This document shows positions 11,501 through 18,109 of a stretch of 64,000 bases of DNA, piece after piece. The notes under the pieces are model-generated. The model ran no database searches, had not been told where the DNA came from, and saw only the letters and a list, made by a program, of their open reading frames with translations. Every line of letters begins with the position of its first letter. Within the stretch, counting starts at the first letter, position 1. The stretch spans positions 1 through 64,000 of the forward strand of contig CAJNDS010000378.1 in assembly GCA_905221605.1 (NCBI GenBank), in the 5' to 3' direction. The DNA comes from Symbiodinium natans. Taxonomy: Eukaryota; Sar; Dinophyceae; Suessiales; Symbiodiniaceae. The position numbers and the translations under genes were made by a program.

Positions 11501-13770
11501 CCACTTTTGGCCTGGAATCCGTTGGTCTCTCAGGTAGGCAGGCACGGGCTCTCCGCTCATGGCATGCCAGACAGGTGCGAGCGGCAACGCACAACCCTGT
11601 GCATAAGACTCGTGAAACTACAGCAGCGCTTTTTGCACGTCTGAAACTTGTCTCTCCCATTCAGCAGCTTCATGATCGCTCCGCCCAGCGCCTAGACTCT
11701 CTCCGCAAGCGCCGGAATGCAGCCCCAGCGAGTGAGGTCACCTCCTGCTCAACATCCACGCCGGCCAACGCGAGCTCTTCGCTCCTCACTCAGTCCGGCG
11801 CCTGGCCATATGAGGATATCTTAACTATTCCCTCCACCCTGCAAACGGCGGAGGAAATTGTAGCCTCTTACAGCAAGCTGCTCAGGGAGGCCGACAATGA
11901 CCCTTCTCCGGACGTGCCCATGCACACATGCTGTGGCAAGGTCTTTCGTACTGCGGCGGGCATGAGAACACACCGGACAGTCAAGCATCCGGCTCCTGCT
12001 CCGCCACCCCTTGAATTCTCACGCCTAAAGCACTCCGTGGGAGGCCTGCCTCAATGCTCGAACTGCCAGGCGAAATTTAAAAACTGGCATAATCTACAAC
12101 AGCACGTTGAGCGCAGAGTCTGCCGACAGGCTGGTTTCAAGCTTTCTAGACCTGAGGCGGCCACTCAGGCTGACGAAGCTCCTCCCAAGGCGAGTGAGGT
12201 CTCCTCCAGCCAGGAGCTCGTGCCCTCGTCAGACTGCCGTGCTACTGCCGCACCCTCGGTCCAACTTACCTTGCAGATGGACACAGTGCCTCTCATTTCG
12301 CGCATGCGCACCGAACTGCTGCAACAGGCCGGAACCCAGACCTTCCTCGAGCTCCTCACCGGCCACCTTGGCCAGCAACTCACCAGGACCTGTCTGCTCT
12401 GCGACTCGTGGATAGCCTCCACGACAAAAATAGCCTTCCACCTCACAAAGAAACACGGGGCAGAATGGGACTCTTATAAGGCCTCTGCGGGGAATAACAC
12501 CTCTAAGATGTATGTGCTGACCCGCCTGTCACCCTGTCCTGCCTGTGGAGTGAAAGTGGAGAGCGCCCCCCGACACACGAAGCAGTGCCCGGTCATTCAG
12601 CAATTACAACTCTTCTTCTTTCTGCACCCTGACGCCCCTCTTTCCAGAATGCACTCGTCCCTCCAACACACTCAGCTCTCACATCTCTCGCCCCCCACCT
12701 CTGGGGCTGGCGCGTCTCCTCCTGCGGTCCCTACCCCCGGGCCAAGCACGACAACATCACACCAACACGCATCTCCCACACAGGCTACCCCCCAACCAAA
12801 GACGTTCCAACAGCGGACCCTGCAGGCTCCCAATCCCAGGTCCAAGCAAAGCCAGCTTCAGAGATGGTTTCGCCCAGGGAGTGCCTCCCAGGCTGCACAG
12901 CTGGGCGCAGGACCTCCTCAGCCAGCACCGACAGACCTGGATGCCTCTCCTCCGCCACCGCCTCCTGCAGCTCAGCCTATGCCACAGTTGATTAATCCTC
13001 ATAACTTGTGCTACGCCATTTCAGTCTTGCAGATGATTAGCGCTCTGAGGGAAGAACCCTCAGTGGACTGGTCGAACCTTCAGCCTCTCCAGCGGGAACT
13101 TCGAGCAAGGGCCTCGCACCCAGTCTCTATTCTCGCACTAGAATCGCTCCCGCATTGTCATCCAGACTGGAGGCTTGCTAATAGGCAAAGCGATGCACTC
13201 GAGTACTTGACGTTTTTGTTGGCTAACCACCATGGCTCCTTACAAGGTACCCCCTGGAAGAGAGTCTATGATGCAGACATACCCGACTCAACTGGCTTCT
13301 CCCCCCTTCTACTAACCTTCCCGGAAGGCACCGACCCGACCAGGCTGTCCCAGCCTGACTCCCAGGCGGCGCCCATCTTAGCCTATTCACTGTCCTTTTT
13401 TGTGCACGAGTGGCACTCTCCACATGACTCGAAGGCGGCACTGTTGTATACACCTCCTTATATCTTTGTGTCTCTGCCAAGGTTCACAAATGCCGGAGCG
13501 AAGCAGCACTGGAGACTCACGGGCTTGCAGGACGAAGTACAGCTGCCTGCATGGACAGGGCCTCACTCTCAATCCTTTGTTCGCTACAGATCCGTCTCGG
13601 GACTCTTTCACATAGGGCAGGAAGCCACCTCAGGTCATTACAGATCCTTCACCTTGCTTCCTTCTCTGCAGGTAGGTGATGACTCCAGCCCAGGCTTCTC
13701 GCCTACGAGCGAGGAACGTGCACAGATCGGGTCAGGAGCTTACCTTTTGCTCCTCCAACGCTTAAGTTAA
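8527..13770 (+). CDS. Endonuclease-reverse transcriptase-zinc finger-USP fusion protein
   Basis: Residues are counted from a TTG at 8668, but the frame is open from 8527 and already encodes VFSWNAGG, the first motif of endonuclease/exonuclease/phosphatase-family nucleases. The true start is therefore upstream or spliced and is not visible. Endonuclease motifs follow: QETHW (21-25), GDFN (153-156), SQIDFIL (214-220) and a His at 250. Reverse transcriptase: SLDLSQAFD (~683-691), GIKQGCKLASS (~739-749), the catalytic FADD (778-781) and FKYLGVMVS (~887). Then come four Cys/His fingers (about 1086-1110, 1126-1151, 1240-1265, 1290-1308) and a Pro-rich linker. A ubiquitin-specific-protease-like domain ends it: NLCYAISVLQM with Cys1448, and SGHY with His1657 followed by DD. 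The frame is intact for over 1,700 codons. Four hairpin cores lie in frame inside it. The endonuclease/RT order is that of LINE-type elements; a C-terminal USP-like domain is unusual for that class. Confidence 0.9.
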   Translation, partial: FGNTPIVGPKFAPQLPLRQPRRRHPRGGREAKPLRVFSWNAGGLSQQLWAEFKEWLQNQQDLDVIFIQETHWTTSSQFKVHGWTAVSGGLPDEELVRSPPAQTSQLPEQPKHRRSAGVLTLLSPSIDSATLHWQDLHPGRAHEVHCEVRGHPVLLLNCYQYTKQRGMTEQDHYATQSKVLSSLSKSLSNLSQRTVPVLAGDFNSSLKPNPPFVGGVVPAGSSKHKPVQKQFQKFLQRNSLVALNTWQGRKANTFISPQGSSQIDFILTSKFYAAQLARKVCVLKDFKLGAWRKGGKHMPLRTAVPLKKVWRHPFSTKTQPAVPSKQKSLLAHHVRQNTPLAQTLRKQVAQDVDKLRAQKNGEPLHPDEVNELLLEHAKTFQPRDPEEGSSDAAPTAQPLWRLHNHRQTALRNLKREDDVINKMARTEHLKQAQRSLDEAAKAHAIQIKNQARERTHRTLTEISEKVKRDPHAAYRSLRHVAPWSPAPRVCLRSPCGRILTESEGLAELKRHSLSIFSSHPPLASGVGQALPKLDKGSLSKGIASIKPEKAVPQGSAPASMYRLCASTVANNYCDYLEAVPPPPALTHPACEVTSCQGKREPQHNTAPLNPAEPPSLPTTAKSADLSFIPKPSKPASKPENLRPLGIIRPDGKGIASEARRRLDPLFKKAHFASPQFAYIPGRGIADAQLRVIGHARRVRAMLRSRAPDRFCTPKRTKGKPDLIGGFTFSLDLSQAFDKTSREALLRSLITYGASPEDVELVASLHREAQYNLRYGRSQETVTSTRGIKQGCKLASSLFSLVITEAFRLMATHIGYPPIQQFLTGFADDLVIHRDIHNWSDLYAAHDMVRLLLHYLQEAGLEVNYAKCNIMVKLAGRHAQQAKKLFKSQELRSGRKVTVWNIDAPEQPRRPILLSNSSVLPPLPSLPSFELVDSFKYLGVMVSYSNPEDLTYSLRQERAAKKKQTVRKFIHNKRRTKTASRLLVWRATVWSTATFGLESVGLSGRQARALRSWHARQVRAATHNPVHKTRETTAALFARLKLVSPIQQLHDRSAQRLDSLRKRRNAAPASEVTSCSTSTPANASSSLLTQSGAWPYEDILTIPSTLQTAEEIVASYSKLLREADNDPSPDVPMHTCCGKVFRTAAGMRTHRTVKHPAPAPPPLEFSRLKHSVGGLPQCSNCQAKFKNWHNLQQHVERRVCRQAGFKLSRPEAATQADEAPPKASEVSSSQELVPSSDCRATAAPSVQLTLQMDTVPLISRMRTELLQQAGTQTFLELLTGHLGQQLTRTCLLCDSWIASTTKIAFHLTKKHGAEWDSYKASAGNNTSKMYVLTRLSPCPACGVKVESAPRHTKQCPVIQQLQLFFFLHPDAPLSRMHSSLQHTQLSHLSPPTSGAGASPPAVPTPGPSTTTSHQHASPTQATPQPKTFQQRTLQAPNPRSKQSQLQRWFRPGSASQAAQLGAGPPQPAPTDLDASPPPPPPAAQPMPQLINPHNLCYAISVLQMISALREEPSVDWSNLQPLQRELRARASHPVSILALESLPHCHPDWRLANRQSDALEYLTFLLANHHGSLQGTPWKRVYDADIPDSTGFSPLLLTFPEGTDPTRLSQPDSQAAPILAYSLSFFVHEWHSPHDSKAALLYTPPYIFVSLPRFTNAGAKQHWRLTGLQDEVQLPAWTGPHSQSFVRYRSVSGLFHIGQEATSGHYRSFTLLPSLQVGDDSSPGFSPTSEERAQIGSGAYLLLLQRLS
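8799..8838 (+). repeat. Hairpin 1 (inside the endonuclease region)
   Basis: Core GTGAGGTCTCCTCCCG at 8812-8827. The outer stem pairs GGATG + GAGC with GCTC + CATCC across a small internal loop. It is translated as LVRSPP between endonuclease motifs. Confidence 0.85.
10290..10312 (+). repeat. Hairpin 2 (inside RT ORF)
   Basis: Core GCGAGGTCACCTCCTG at 10295-10310 with a short GGC/GCC outer stem. It is translated as CEVTSC, a different frame from hairpin 1. Confidence 0.7.
11727..11749 (+). repeat. Hairpin 3 (inside RT ORF)
   Basis: Core GTGAGGTCACCTCCTG at 11732-11747, outer stem AGC/GCT only. It is translated as SEVTSC, just after the RT region and before the zinc fingers. Confidence 0.7.
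12177..12218 (+). repeat. Hairpin 4 (between zinc fingers)
   Basis: Core GTGAGGTCTCCTCCAG at 12194-12209. Outer stem AGCTCCT + GGC pairs with GCC + AGGAGCT, with a five-base bulge on the left. It is translated as SEVSSS between finger 2 and finger 3. Confidence 0.8.
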
Positions 13771-13776
13771 GTCCCA

Positions 13777-13811
13777 TTCATCTTCGTGTGAGGTCCCCTC
13801 CTGAAGGTGAA
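13777..13811 (+). repeat. Hairpin 5 (between RT gene and next ORF)
   Basis: Core GTGAGGTCCCCTCCTG at 13788-13803. The outer stem TTCATCTTC/GAAGGTGAA is nine pairs including one wobble. It starts six bases after the RT stop codon (13768-13770). Confidence 0.9.
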
Positions 13812-13859
13812 CGGGCAGCGTTTTCACTTGTGCTACCATGCGTGTCCTCCCTAAGCGCT

Positions 13860-14972
13860 ATGGAGCAAGCCCAGCAGGAGCTGCTGAACAACCCCGCACT
13901 ATGCCAAGTGCTCTTTAAGAACCTCCCCCATCTTGCCGCTTCATCCATGGCTGCGCGGGCATTTGGCCCTGATGAACGTTCAACGTCCAGAGAACTGGTC
14001 CCTGCTCACGACAGGGATAGGCCTTCCAAACAGCGCCGTCAGCAAAAGGATCTGGAGCAGGACGAGGAAATGCCGCCGACTCGATTGCCCTCACCGTCCA
14101 GGAGGCCCAGGAGGACTGGTCGCCGTAATGGCTCCAGACCAAGGGCCTCGCACAACGGTCCGCAGAAATCAAAGCAGGAGGTCAAACCAACCGCTGACCT
14201 CTTGGCTAGCATCATCTTGGCCCTGCTGAATCACGAGGATGAATTGACAGCCTTGCGATACCATCATGGATGGATCTTCTACGCCACGGTGCACCAAGCG
14301 AACAGTGTGGTTCCCTCCTTGGCACGGATCCAGCAACAGTGGAAGTCGGACCAGCCCCAGGACCCCCCTGGCACGCCTTTTCGCCACGCCCTGTTCCTCG
14401 GTCTCCTTCACGAGCTGCACACTCGAGCCCAGGGCTTCGATCACATCGCCTATGACAGCACGAACCAGGACAAGGAATCAGCACTTATCTCTCTACCAGG
14501 AGCACTTGCCTCCCGAGGTCGACACCACACGGACGAGAACCCTGCCTTCTACTGGAACTACATGAGATGGGACGCCAAACAGCGGAAGGTAGTCATCGAT
14601 GCCCAACGCCCTCCTCTCTCGCCCAAGGTTGTCTCCACCCACCTGGCGGCTATGCTCAAGCTAGATCAAGAACAGCTCACCAAGTTCAGGCCGTCCAGAC
14701 CGCTGCGAGCCAACCTGACGGAAGAAAGGCCGGTCATAGCCTTCCTCCTGGAACTGGCCTTGACCATCGGAGACGACCACGAGGCAATGCACGCCTTTCG
14801 ACTTCTAGCGAACAACTCAATCTGGAACCTAGTTGGGGTCACCATGCGCAGGGAGGGCCTAAGACGGTCTCCACAGATGCAGACCCTCCGCGATCAGCTG
14901 GAAGCGCTGCGCACAGGAGGCAACGCGAGTCGAGGTCCCCTCCTGAGCTGTCCAAGGGGGGGATCTAGCTAG
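13860..14972 (+). CDS. Unknown basic protein, 370 aa
   Basis: I start at the ATG at 13860; the frame is open further upstream through hairpin 5. After a short helical N terminus, residues ~45-130 are highly charged and basic with many Arg, Lys, Ser and Pro, typical of a disordered nucleic-acid-binding segment. From ~135 on the sequence looks folded and helical (LLASIILALLNHEDELTAL, then aromatic-rich WIFYATVHQ and FYWNYMRWD). It sits directly after the reverse transcriptase gene, separated by hairpin 5, and hairpin 6 lies in its last codons. In LINE-type elements a second, basic ORF often encodes an RNA-binding chaperone, so that role is possible, but I see no RRM, CCHC or esterase motif. Function unrecognised. 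Confidence 0.75.
   Translation: MEQAQQELLNNPALCQVLFKNLPHLAASSMAARAFGPDERSTSRELVPAHDRDRPSKQRRQQKDLEQDEEMPPTRLPSPSRRPRRTGRRNGSRPRASHNGPQKSKQEVKPTADLLASIILALLNHEDELTALRYHHGWIFYATVHQANSVVPSLARIQQQWKSDQPQDPPGTPFRHALFLGLLHELHTRAQGFDHIAYDSTNQDKESALISLPGALASRGRHHTDENPAFYWNYMRWDAKQRKVVIDAQRPPLSPKVVSTHLAAMLKLDQEQLTKFRPSRPLRANLTEERPVIAFLLELALTIGDDHEAMHAFRLLANNSIWNLVGVTMRREGLRRSPQMQTLRDQLEALRTGGNASRGPLLSCPRGGSS
14925..14950 (+). repeat. Hairpin-core 6 (weak outer stem)
   Basis: Core TCGAGGTCCCCTCCTG at 14930-14945 in the last codons of the 370-aa ORF, read as SRGPLLS. I see no good outer stem, so this is the clearest exception to the pairing rule. Confidence 0.6.
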
Positions 14973-14995
14973 TCACTTAGCCTTAGACAACCCTC

Positions 14996-15028
14996 TTACT
15001 CTCGTGTAGAGGTCCCCTCCTGAGAGAA
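14996..15028 (+). repeat. Hairpin 7
   Basis: Core TAGAGGTCCCCTCCTG at 15007-15022 with outer stem CTCTC/GAGAG, extendable past one mismatch. It lies 77 bases after core 6 and 34 bases after the preceding stop. Confidence 0.8.
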
Positions 15029-15039
15029 CGAGGGCGCTG

Positions 15040-15240
15040 ATGAGTCAGCCCGTTTTCTCCCTTCTCTGCCGCCTCGCGCGCACCGTGCCTGCCATGAAAA
15101 GTCTTTTCTGCACCATACGTCAAGCTTCACTATTGCATCGAACTGCCTTTCTCCCATTACAACTGAGGCCGAGCTTCACTTATGCCAGCCGTCGACCAGA
15201 GCGAGCCACACCACAGGCTCTCGCATTACTTACAAGCTGA
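15040..15240 (+). CDS. Small basic ORF, 66 aa (uncertain)
   Basis: An ATG frame beginning 12 bases after hairpin 7. The product is Arg/Ser/Leu-rich with almost no acidic residues, so it could be a targeting-peptide-like or basic peptide, or simply chance. Its position directly behind a bracket hairpin fits the pattern of the other genes here, which is the only reason to list it. Confidence 0.25.
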   Translation: MSQPVFSLLCRLARTVPAMKSLFCTIRQASLLHRTAFLPLQLRPSFTYASRRPERATPQALALLTS

Positions 15241-15347
15241 GGGACTTTTTTTCCGCCATGCGCCTGACCGTAGCCCTAACTTAGCTCAGCATCAGCCGTT
15301 CTGCTCATATTGATCAGTACTGACAGTTCCTCCATTATCACCACGCC

Positions 15348-15611
15348 ATGGCAACCAACCCGGAGGGCACGATTCTTGCCATCGAAAACACCCCTGGCAT
15401 TCACACCCAGACGACGACAAGCCAGGCCAGTGTAGCCCAAGCTCTGGTCAAGGCAACGGCACCTCCGCCACCACCGTCATCATGCGGAGCAGGCTGCGAC
15501 CAATGCCACAGTGCTCCATGTGTTCGACACAAGCCGGGACATCTGTGGCACTGCTGTTTCGGGTGTAGAGACTCCTGGGCGGTGCAACAAGCCCGCTCCA
15601 GGTACTGGTAG
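15348..15611 (+). CDS. Small Cys-rich putative zinc-binding protein, 87 aa
   Basis: An ATG-to-TAG frame of 87 codons. The first ~45 residues are Thr/Ala/Pro-rich and probably disordered. The C-terminal half holds a dense Cys/His cluster: CGAGCDQC, then SAPC, RHKPGH, WHCCFGC. The spacing would allow one or two zinc sites, but does not match a family I can name. It ends about 40 bases before the core of hairpin 8, so it sits in the same place as the bracketed genes. A role as a small nucleic-acid or protein adaptor is possible but unproven. The upstream 100 bases show no hairpin; the preceding one is at 15007. Confidence 0.55.
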   Translation: MATNPEGTILAIENTPGIHTQTTTSQASVAQALVKATAPPPPPSSCGAGCDQCHSAPCVRHKPGHLWHCCFGCRDSWAVQQARSRYW

Positions 15612-15853
15612 CTTTGAGCAGGATAGAGCTCGACATTTTGCGACCAGCAAGTGAGGTCTCCTCCTGCAGGTAAAACGCAGCTATGCTCTCACAGCTGCGC
15701 GCCGTCGACCGAGCCAACAGTCTCAACTAAAACAATCTGCCCTAAATGCATGACAGCACTTAGCTCATCCAATGTCTCTCCGTTCCTATATTGCTGCACA
15801 GGCCCCACTGTCGAGCCCAGCACTCAGCCAGTCCTTGTGCATTGCTGAGATAA
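15612..15853 (+). promoter_or_regulatory. Spacer with candidate trans-splice acceptor
   Basis: After hairpin 8 the spacer ends in a pyrimidine-rich run at about 15771-15801 closing with GCACAG, 53 bases before the next ATG. That is the expected look of a splice or spliced-leader acceptor. Inference only. Confidence 0.35.
15636..15675 (+). repeat. Hairpin 8
   Basis: Core GTGAGGTCTCCTCCTG at 15651-15666. The outer stem pairs TTTT, ACC and GC with GC, GGT and AAAA, with one mismatch and one three-base bulge. Confidence 0.8.
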
Positions 15854-17740
15854 ATGTCTGACATTACGCTCTGGCAAGACTCTGTGCTCAAAGAAGGTCC
15901 ACTAGGTCTACAGCGCAGGGCACCTAGGACCATGCCCCCGCGGAAAAGACAATCGAAAGCTTCGACTCTGCCCTCGTTCGATCTCGCCTCCAACATCTGC
16001 ACAGAAGCTGATAGGCTGCTGCCTTCGAACTATGTCCCCATCTCGCATAAGAGAATGGACGAGATCAGAAACTACCGCTGGGAGAAGGGCCTCCGTGCTA
16101 TATCAAGAAGCATGATGGCCCGTCAATCGACAAGGCCGGTCTCGAGCCAGAGACAAGCGGATAAAGAAAGCAAGAGACTAGAAGAGCTGGGAATAAAAAA
16201 GCCTGGACTCACTGCAGAGGACTTAGCGGCCCTTCCTACCTCGGAAGTGTACAAGAATCTGTCTTCGCTTTCCTTGATCTCGGTCGAAACTTCCCGACCG
16301 GCAAGCTCCAGCGTGAGGTCGCCTCCGAGGAGCGGACACAGGGAAGCGAAAACAGATCCATCCTCCTCATCTATGCTCCAGGCAGAGCAAGCGAAGACCT
16401 TCACGGTAGAGCCAACACGAGAGCACTCACCGCAACCCTATGCGGGCCAAGGCGTGGGCAGGAAAGAAACCTGCAAGGAAGAGTCGGACTCAGACATACC
16501 ACCCTGGGCGGACTCGAAGAAGTCGCGCTCATCTCAGTACACCGGTGCAGGAGTTGGACAAAAGGAGGCCTTCGTCAGGCAGCCACCCCCACCTCCATCT
16601 CCTCCTGCAAGACAATCAGCTCCTGACCCAGGCCATCTTGAAGGCATCGCGCGCCTCACTTCCACAGAGGAGCTCCAGGTCGTCAATCTCACGCAAGCAG
16701 CTCCTCCTCCGCGCGAGTTCCTGAACTACCCGGTGCATCAAGGAGTGATAGTTCTTCCAGCAGCCACAGTTCAGGCTCGCGTGGCAAGCAAGAAGGAACA
16801 AGACAAGGGCAAGGCGGTCATTCACTCCTTCCCCTACTCCTACCCGCAGGAATTCCCTTTGGAATTGGACGTTCATGTGCAAGTTCGGAAATCGCAGGAC
16901 GAGCAGGTCAGCATGGTTCTGAAGCTGAACCGCACAGCATCCATGAAGGGCGTCACCCGAGCTGTATACAACTTCAAGGGCGGGGAATTCTACTCGGTCT
17001 TCAAACTCTCAGTTGTTGCTCCCCAGGAAGAACAGGCCCAAGACGGACTTCAGGCTCATGAAGCGGAACTTGACTTGGCACACGTTTTCCCAGAGATGGT
17101 CCCGACGGTGGCAAACGTCTTTGCTATCCAGCTCAGAGTGGCTTCCGCGGTCAATCCCCTGGAGTTTCCCAAGTCTCCCACGCCGAGTGAGGTCTCCTCC
17201 TGGCGGGGAGACTCGGGCCCGCCGAAGTACCTCCTCATTCAGCAAGCCTACGGCATCATGGTGGAAAAGGTCCAGCCGCTGGATAACCTCCCACCGCATC
17301 TACGTCCCAGCATGGACGAGTGCTACTTGCTGATTCTCCTAGTACTCAAATCGGCGCTCCTAGGATACTATGTACGAGACTGTGGATGGTCCAACCTGGG
17401 CAGACGAATCTCGCCAGACTCCAGCACGGATCTGCCCTTCTTTCTTGCTCTCGACACGTCGGCCTGGCACAAACGCACACCTCCGGCTCCTCAACAAGCC
17501 ACAACTTCAACCGCAGATCACGTCCGAGGACTCTTCTCGACCCTAGAGTACCTGGCGGAGGACAGGACGGCAATCCAGGCAGCCAAACAAGCCTTCACGC
17601 ATCATCAGCGACAGGTCCCTCCTCTTGTACAGCACTTCTTCTCCCTGCTCCGAACTCCGGTGGGCAAAGAAAAGGCAGAGAGAATCTTTAAGGACACGTC
17701 TCTGGCGCTCTCTGCTGATGTGTGGGACGCCTTCAGCTAA
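15854..17740 (+). CDS. Unknown 628-aa protein with internal GVG-KE repeats
   Basis: The frame starts at the ATG at 15854; a second ATG at 15932, before PPRKRQSK, is an alternative start. The N-terminal ~250 residues are Ser/Lys/Pro-rich and probably disordered. Residues ~190-245 hold two copies of a short repeat, PYAGQGVGRKET and QYTGAGVGQKEA, separated by an acidic patch. From ~310 the sequence looks folded, with beta-rich stretches (FPLELDVHVQVRK, VSMVLKLN, FYSVFKLSVV) and then helices to the end. Hairpin 9 is read in frame as SVRSPP and hairpin 10 as SEVSSW, so two hairpins sit inside the coding sequence in different frames. No known family recognised. It may be a structural or nucleic-acid-associated protein of the element; that is a guess from context. 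Confidence 0.75.
   Translation: MSDITLWQDSVLKEGPLGLQRRAPRTMPPRKRQSKASTLPSFDLASNICTEADRLLPSNYVPISHKRMDEIRNYRWEKGLRAISRSMMARQSTRPVSSQRQADKESKRLEELGIKKPGLTAEDLAALPTSEVYKNLSSLSLISVETSRPASSSVRSPPRSGHREAKTDPSSSSMLQAEQAKTFTVEPTREHSPQPYAGQGVGRKETCKEESDSDIPPWADSKKSRSSQYTGAGVGQKEAFVRQPPPPPSPPARQSAPDPGHLEGIARLTSTEELQVVNLTQAAPPPREFLNYPVHQGVIVLPAATVQARVASKKEQDKGKAVIHSFPYSYPQEFPLELDVHVQVRKSQDEQVSMVLKLNRTASMKGVTRAVYNFKGGEFYSVFKLSVVAPQEEQAQDGLQAHEAELDLAHVFPEMVPTVANVFAIQLRVASAVNPLEFPKSPTPSEVSSWRGDSGPPKYLLIQQAYGIMVEKVQPLDNLPPHLRPSMDECYLLILLVLKSALLGYYVRDCGWSNLGRRISPDSSTDLPFFLALDTSAWHKRTPPAPQQATTSTADHVRGLFSTLEYLAEDRTAIQAAKQAFTHHQRQVPPLVQHFFSLLRTPVGKEKAERIFKDTSLALSADVWDAFS
16305..16333 (+). repeat. Hairpin 9 (inside 628-aa ORF)
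   Basis: Core GTGAGGTCGCCTCCGA at 16313-16328, outer stem GCTCC/GGAGC, translated as SVRSPP. Confidence 0.8.
17172..17213 (+). repeat. Hairpin 10 (inside 628-aa ORF, longest stem)
   Basis: Core GTGAGGTCTCCTCCTG at 17187-17202. The outer stem AGTCTCCC + CGCC pairs with GGCG + GGGAGACT, 12 pairs with one bulged A. It is translated as SEVSSW. Confidence 0.9.
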
Positions 17741-17748
17741 TCTGCACT

Positions 17749-18081
17749 ATGAAGCCATTTCGTGTGAGGTCCCCTCCTGAAGCGGCACGCCGGGATAAGC
17801 GTCCGGCACAAGCACCCAAGCTACCTTTTTCGACCCTCGCTACGGCACAAAAACAAGCTGACTGGTTTTCTAGGCCGGCTCAATGCGCATTCAGCGAAGC
17901 ACGATGCCTGCGTGCTTCAAGACTAGCTCAGCTCAGGTCACGAGCTCACAGGCTTGGGGCTCAGCCACCTACTCTGCTTCTAGCTCACAAACGCAAGGCT
18001 GAAGCAACATCTGTGTATGTGACTCCAGTCATTTCCATCCAATGTCGCGTGAGGTCTCCTCCTGACAGCCATTTCAGATAG
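17749..18081 (+). CDS. Small basic ORF bounded by two hairpins, 110 aa (uncertain)
   Basis: The ATG is eight bases after the 628-aa ORF stop. The frame runs through hairpin 11 as RVRSPPE near its start and hairpin 12 as RVRSPPD near its end. The product is Arg/Ala/Leu-rich with few acidic residues, so coding status is unclear. The two hairpin cores are 285 bases apart, a multiple of three, which lets both be read in one frame. A second inter-hairpin segment (19015-19318, 303 bases) behaves the same way. Confidence 0.3.
   Translation: MKPFRVRSPPEAARRDKRPAQAPKLPFSTLATAQKQADWFSRPAQCAFSEARCLRASRLAQLRSRAHRLGAQPPTLLLAHKRKAEATSVYVTPVISIQCRVRSPPDSHFR
17754..17786 (+). repeat. Hairpin 11
   Basis: Core GTGAGGTCCCCTCCTG at 17764-17779. 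Outer stem GCCATTTC/GAAGCGGC: eight positions with one wobble and one mismatch. It begins 14 bases after the 628-aa stop. Confidence 0.85.
18043..18067 (+). repeat. Hairpin 12
   Basis: Core GTGAGGTCTCCTCCTG at 18049-18064 with a four-pair outer stem TGTC/GACA. It lies 46 bases before the phosphatase ATG. Confidence 0.8.
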
Positions 18082-18109
18082 GCAAATAGCCCTCTCTGCC
18101 CCCTGCGCC

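Noticed and set aside
12690-12725. Possible extra hairpin core GCGCGTCTCCTCCTGCG
   Set aside because: Only the right half matches the core and the region is a Pro-rich, C-rich linker where such words occur by chance.
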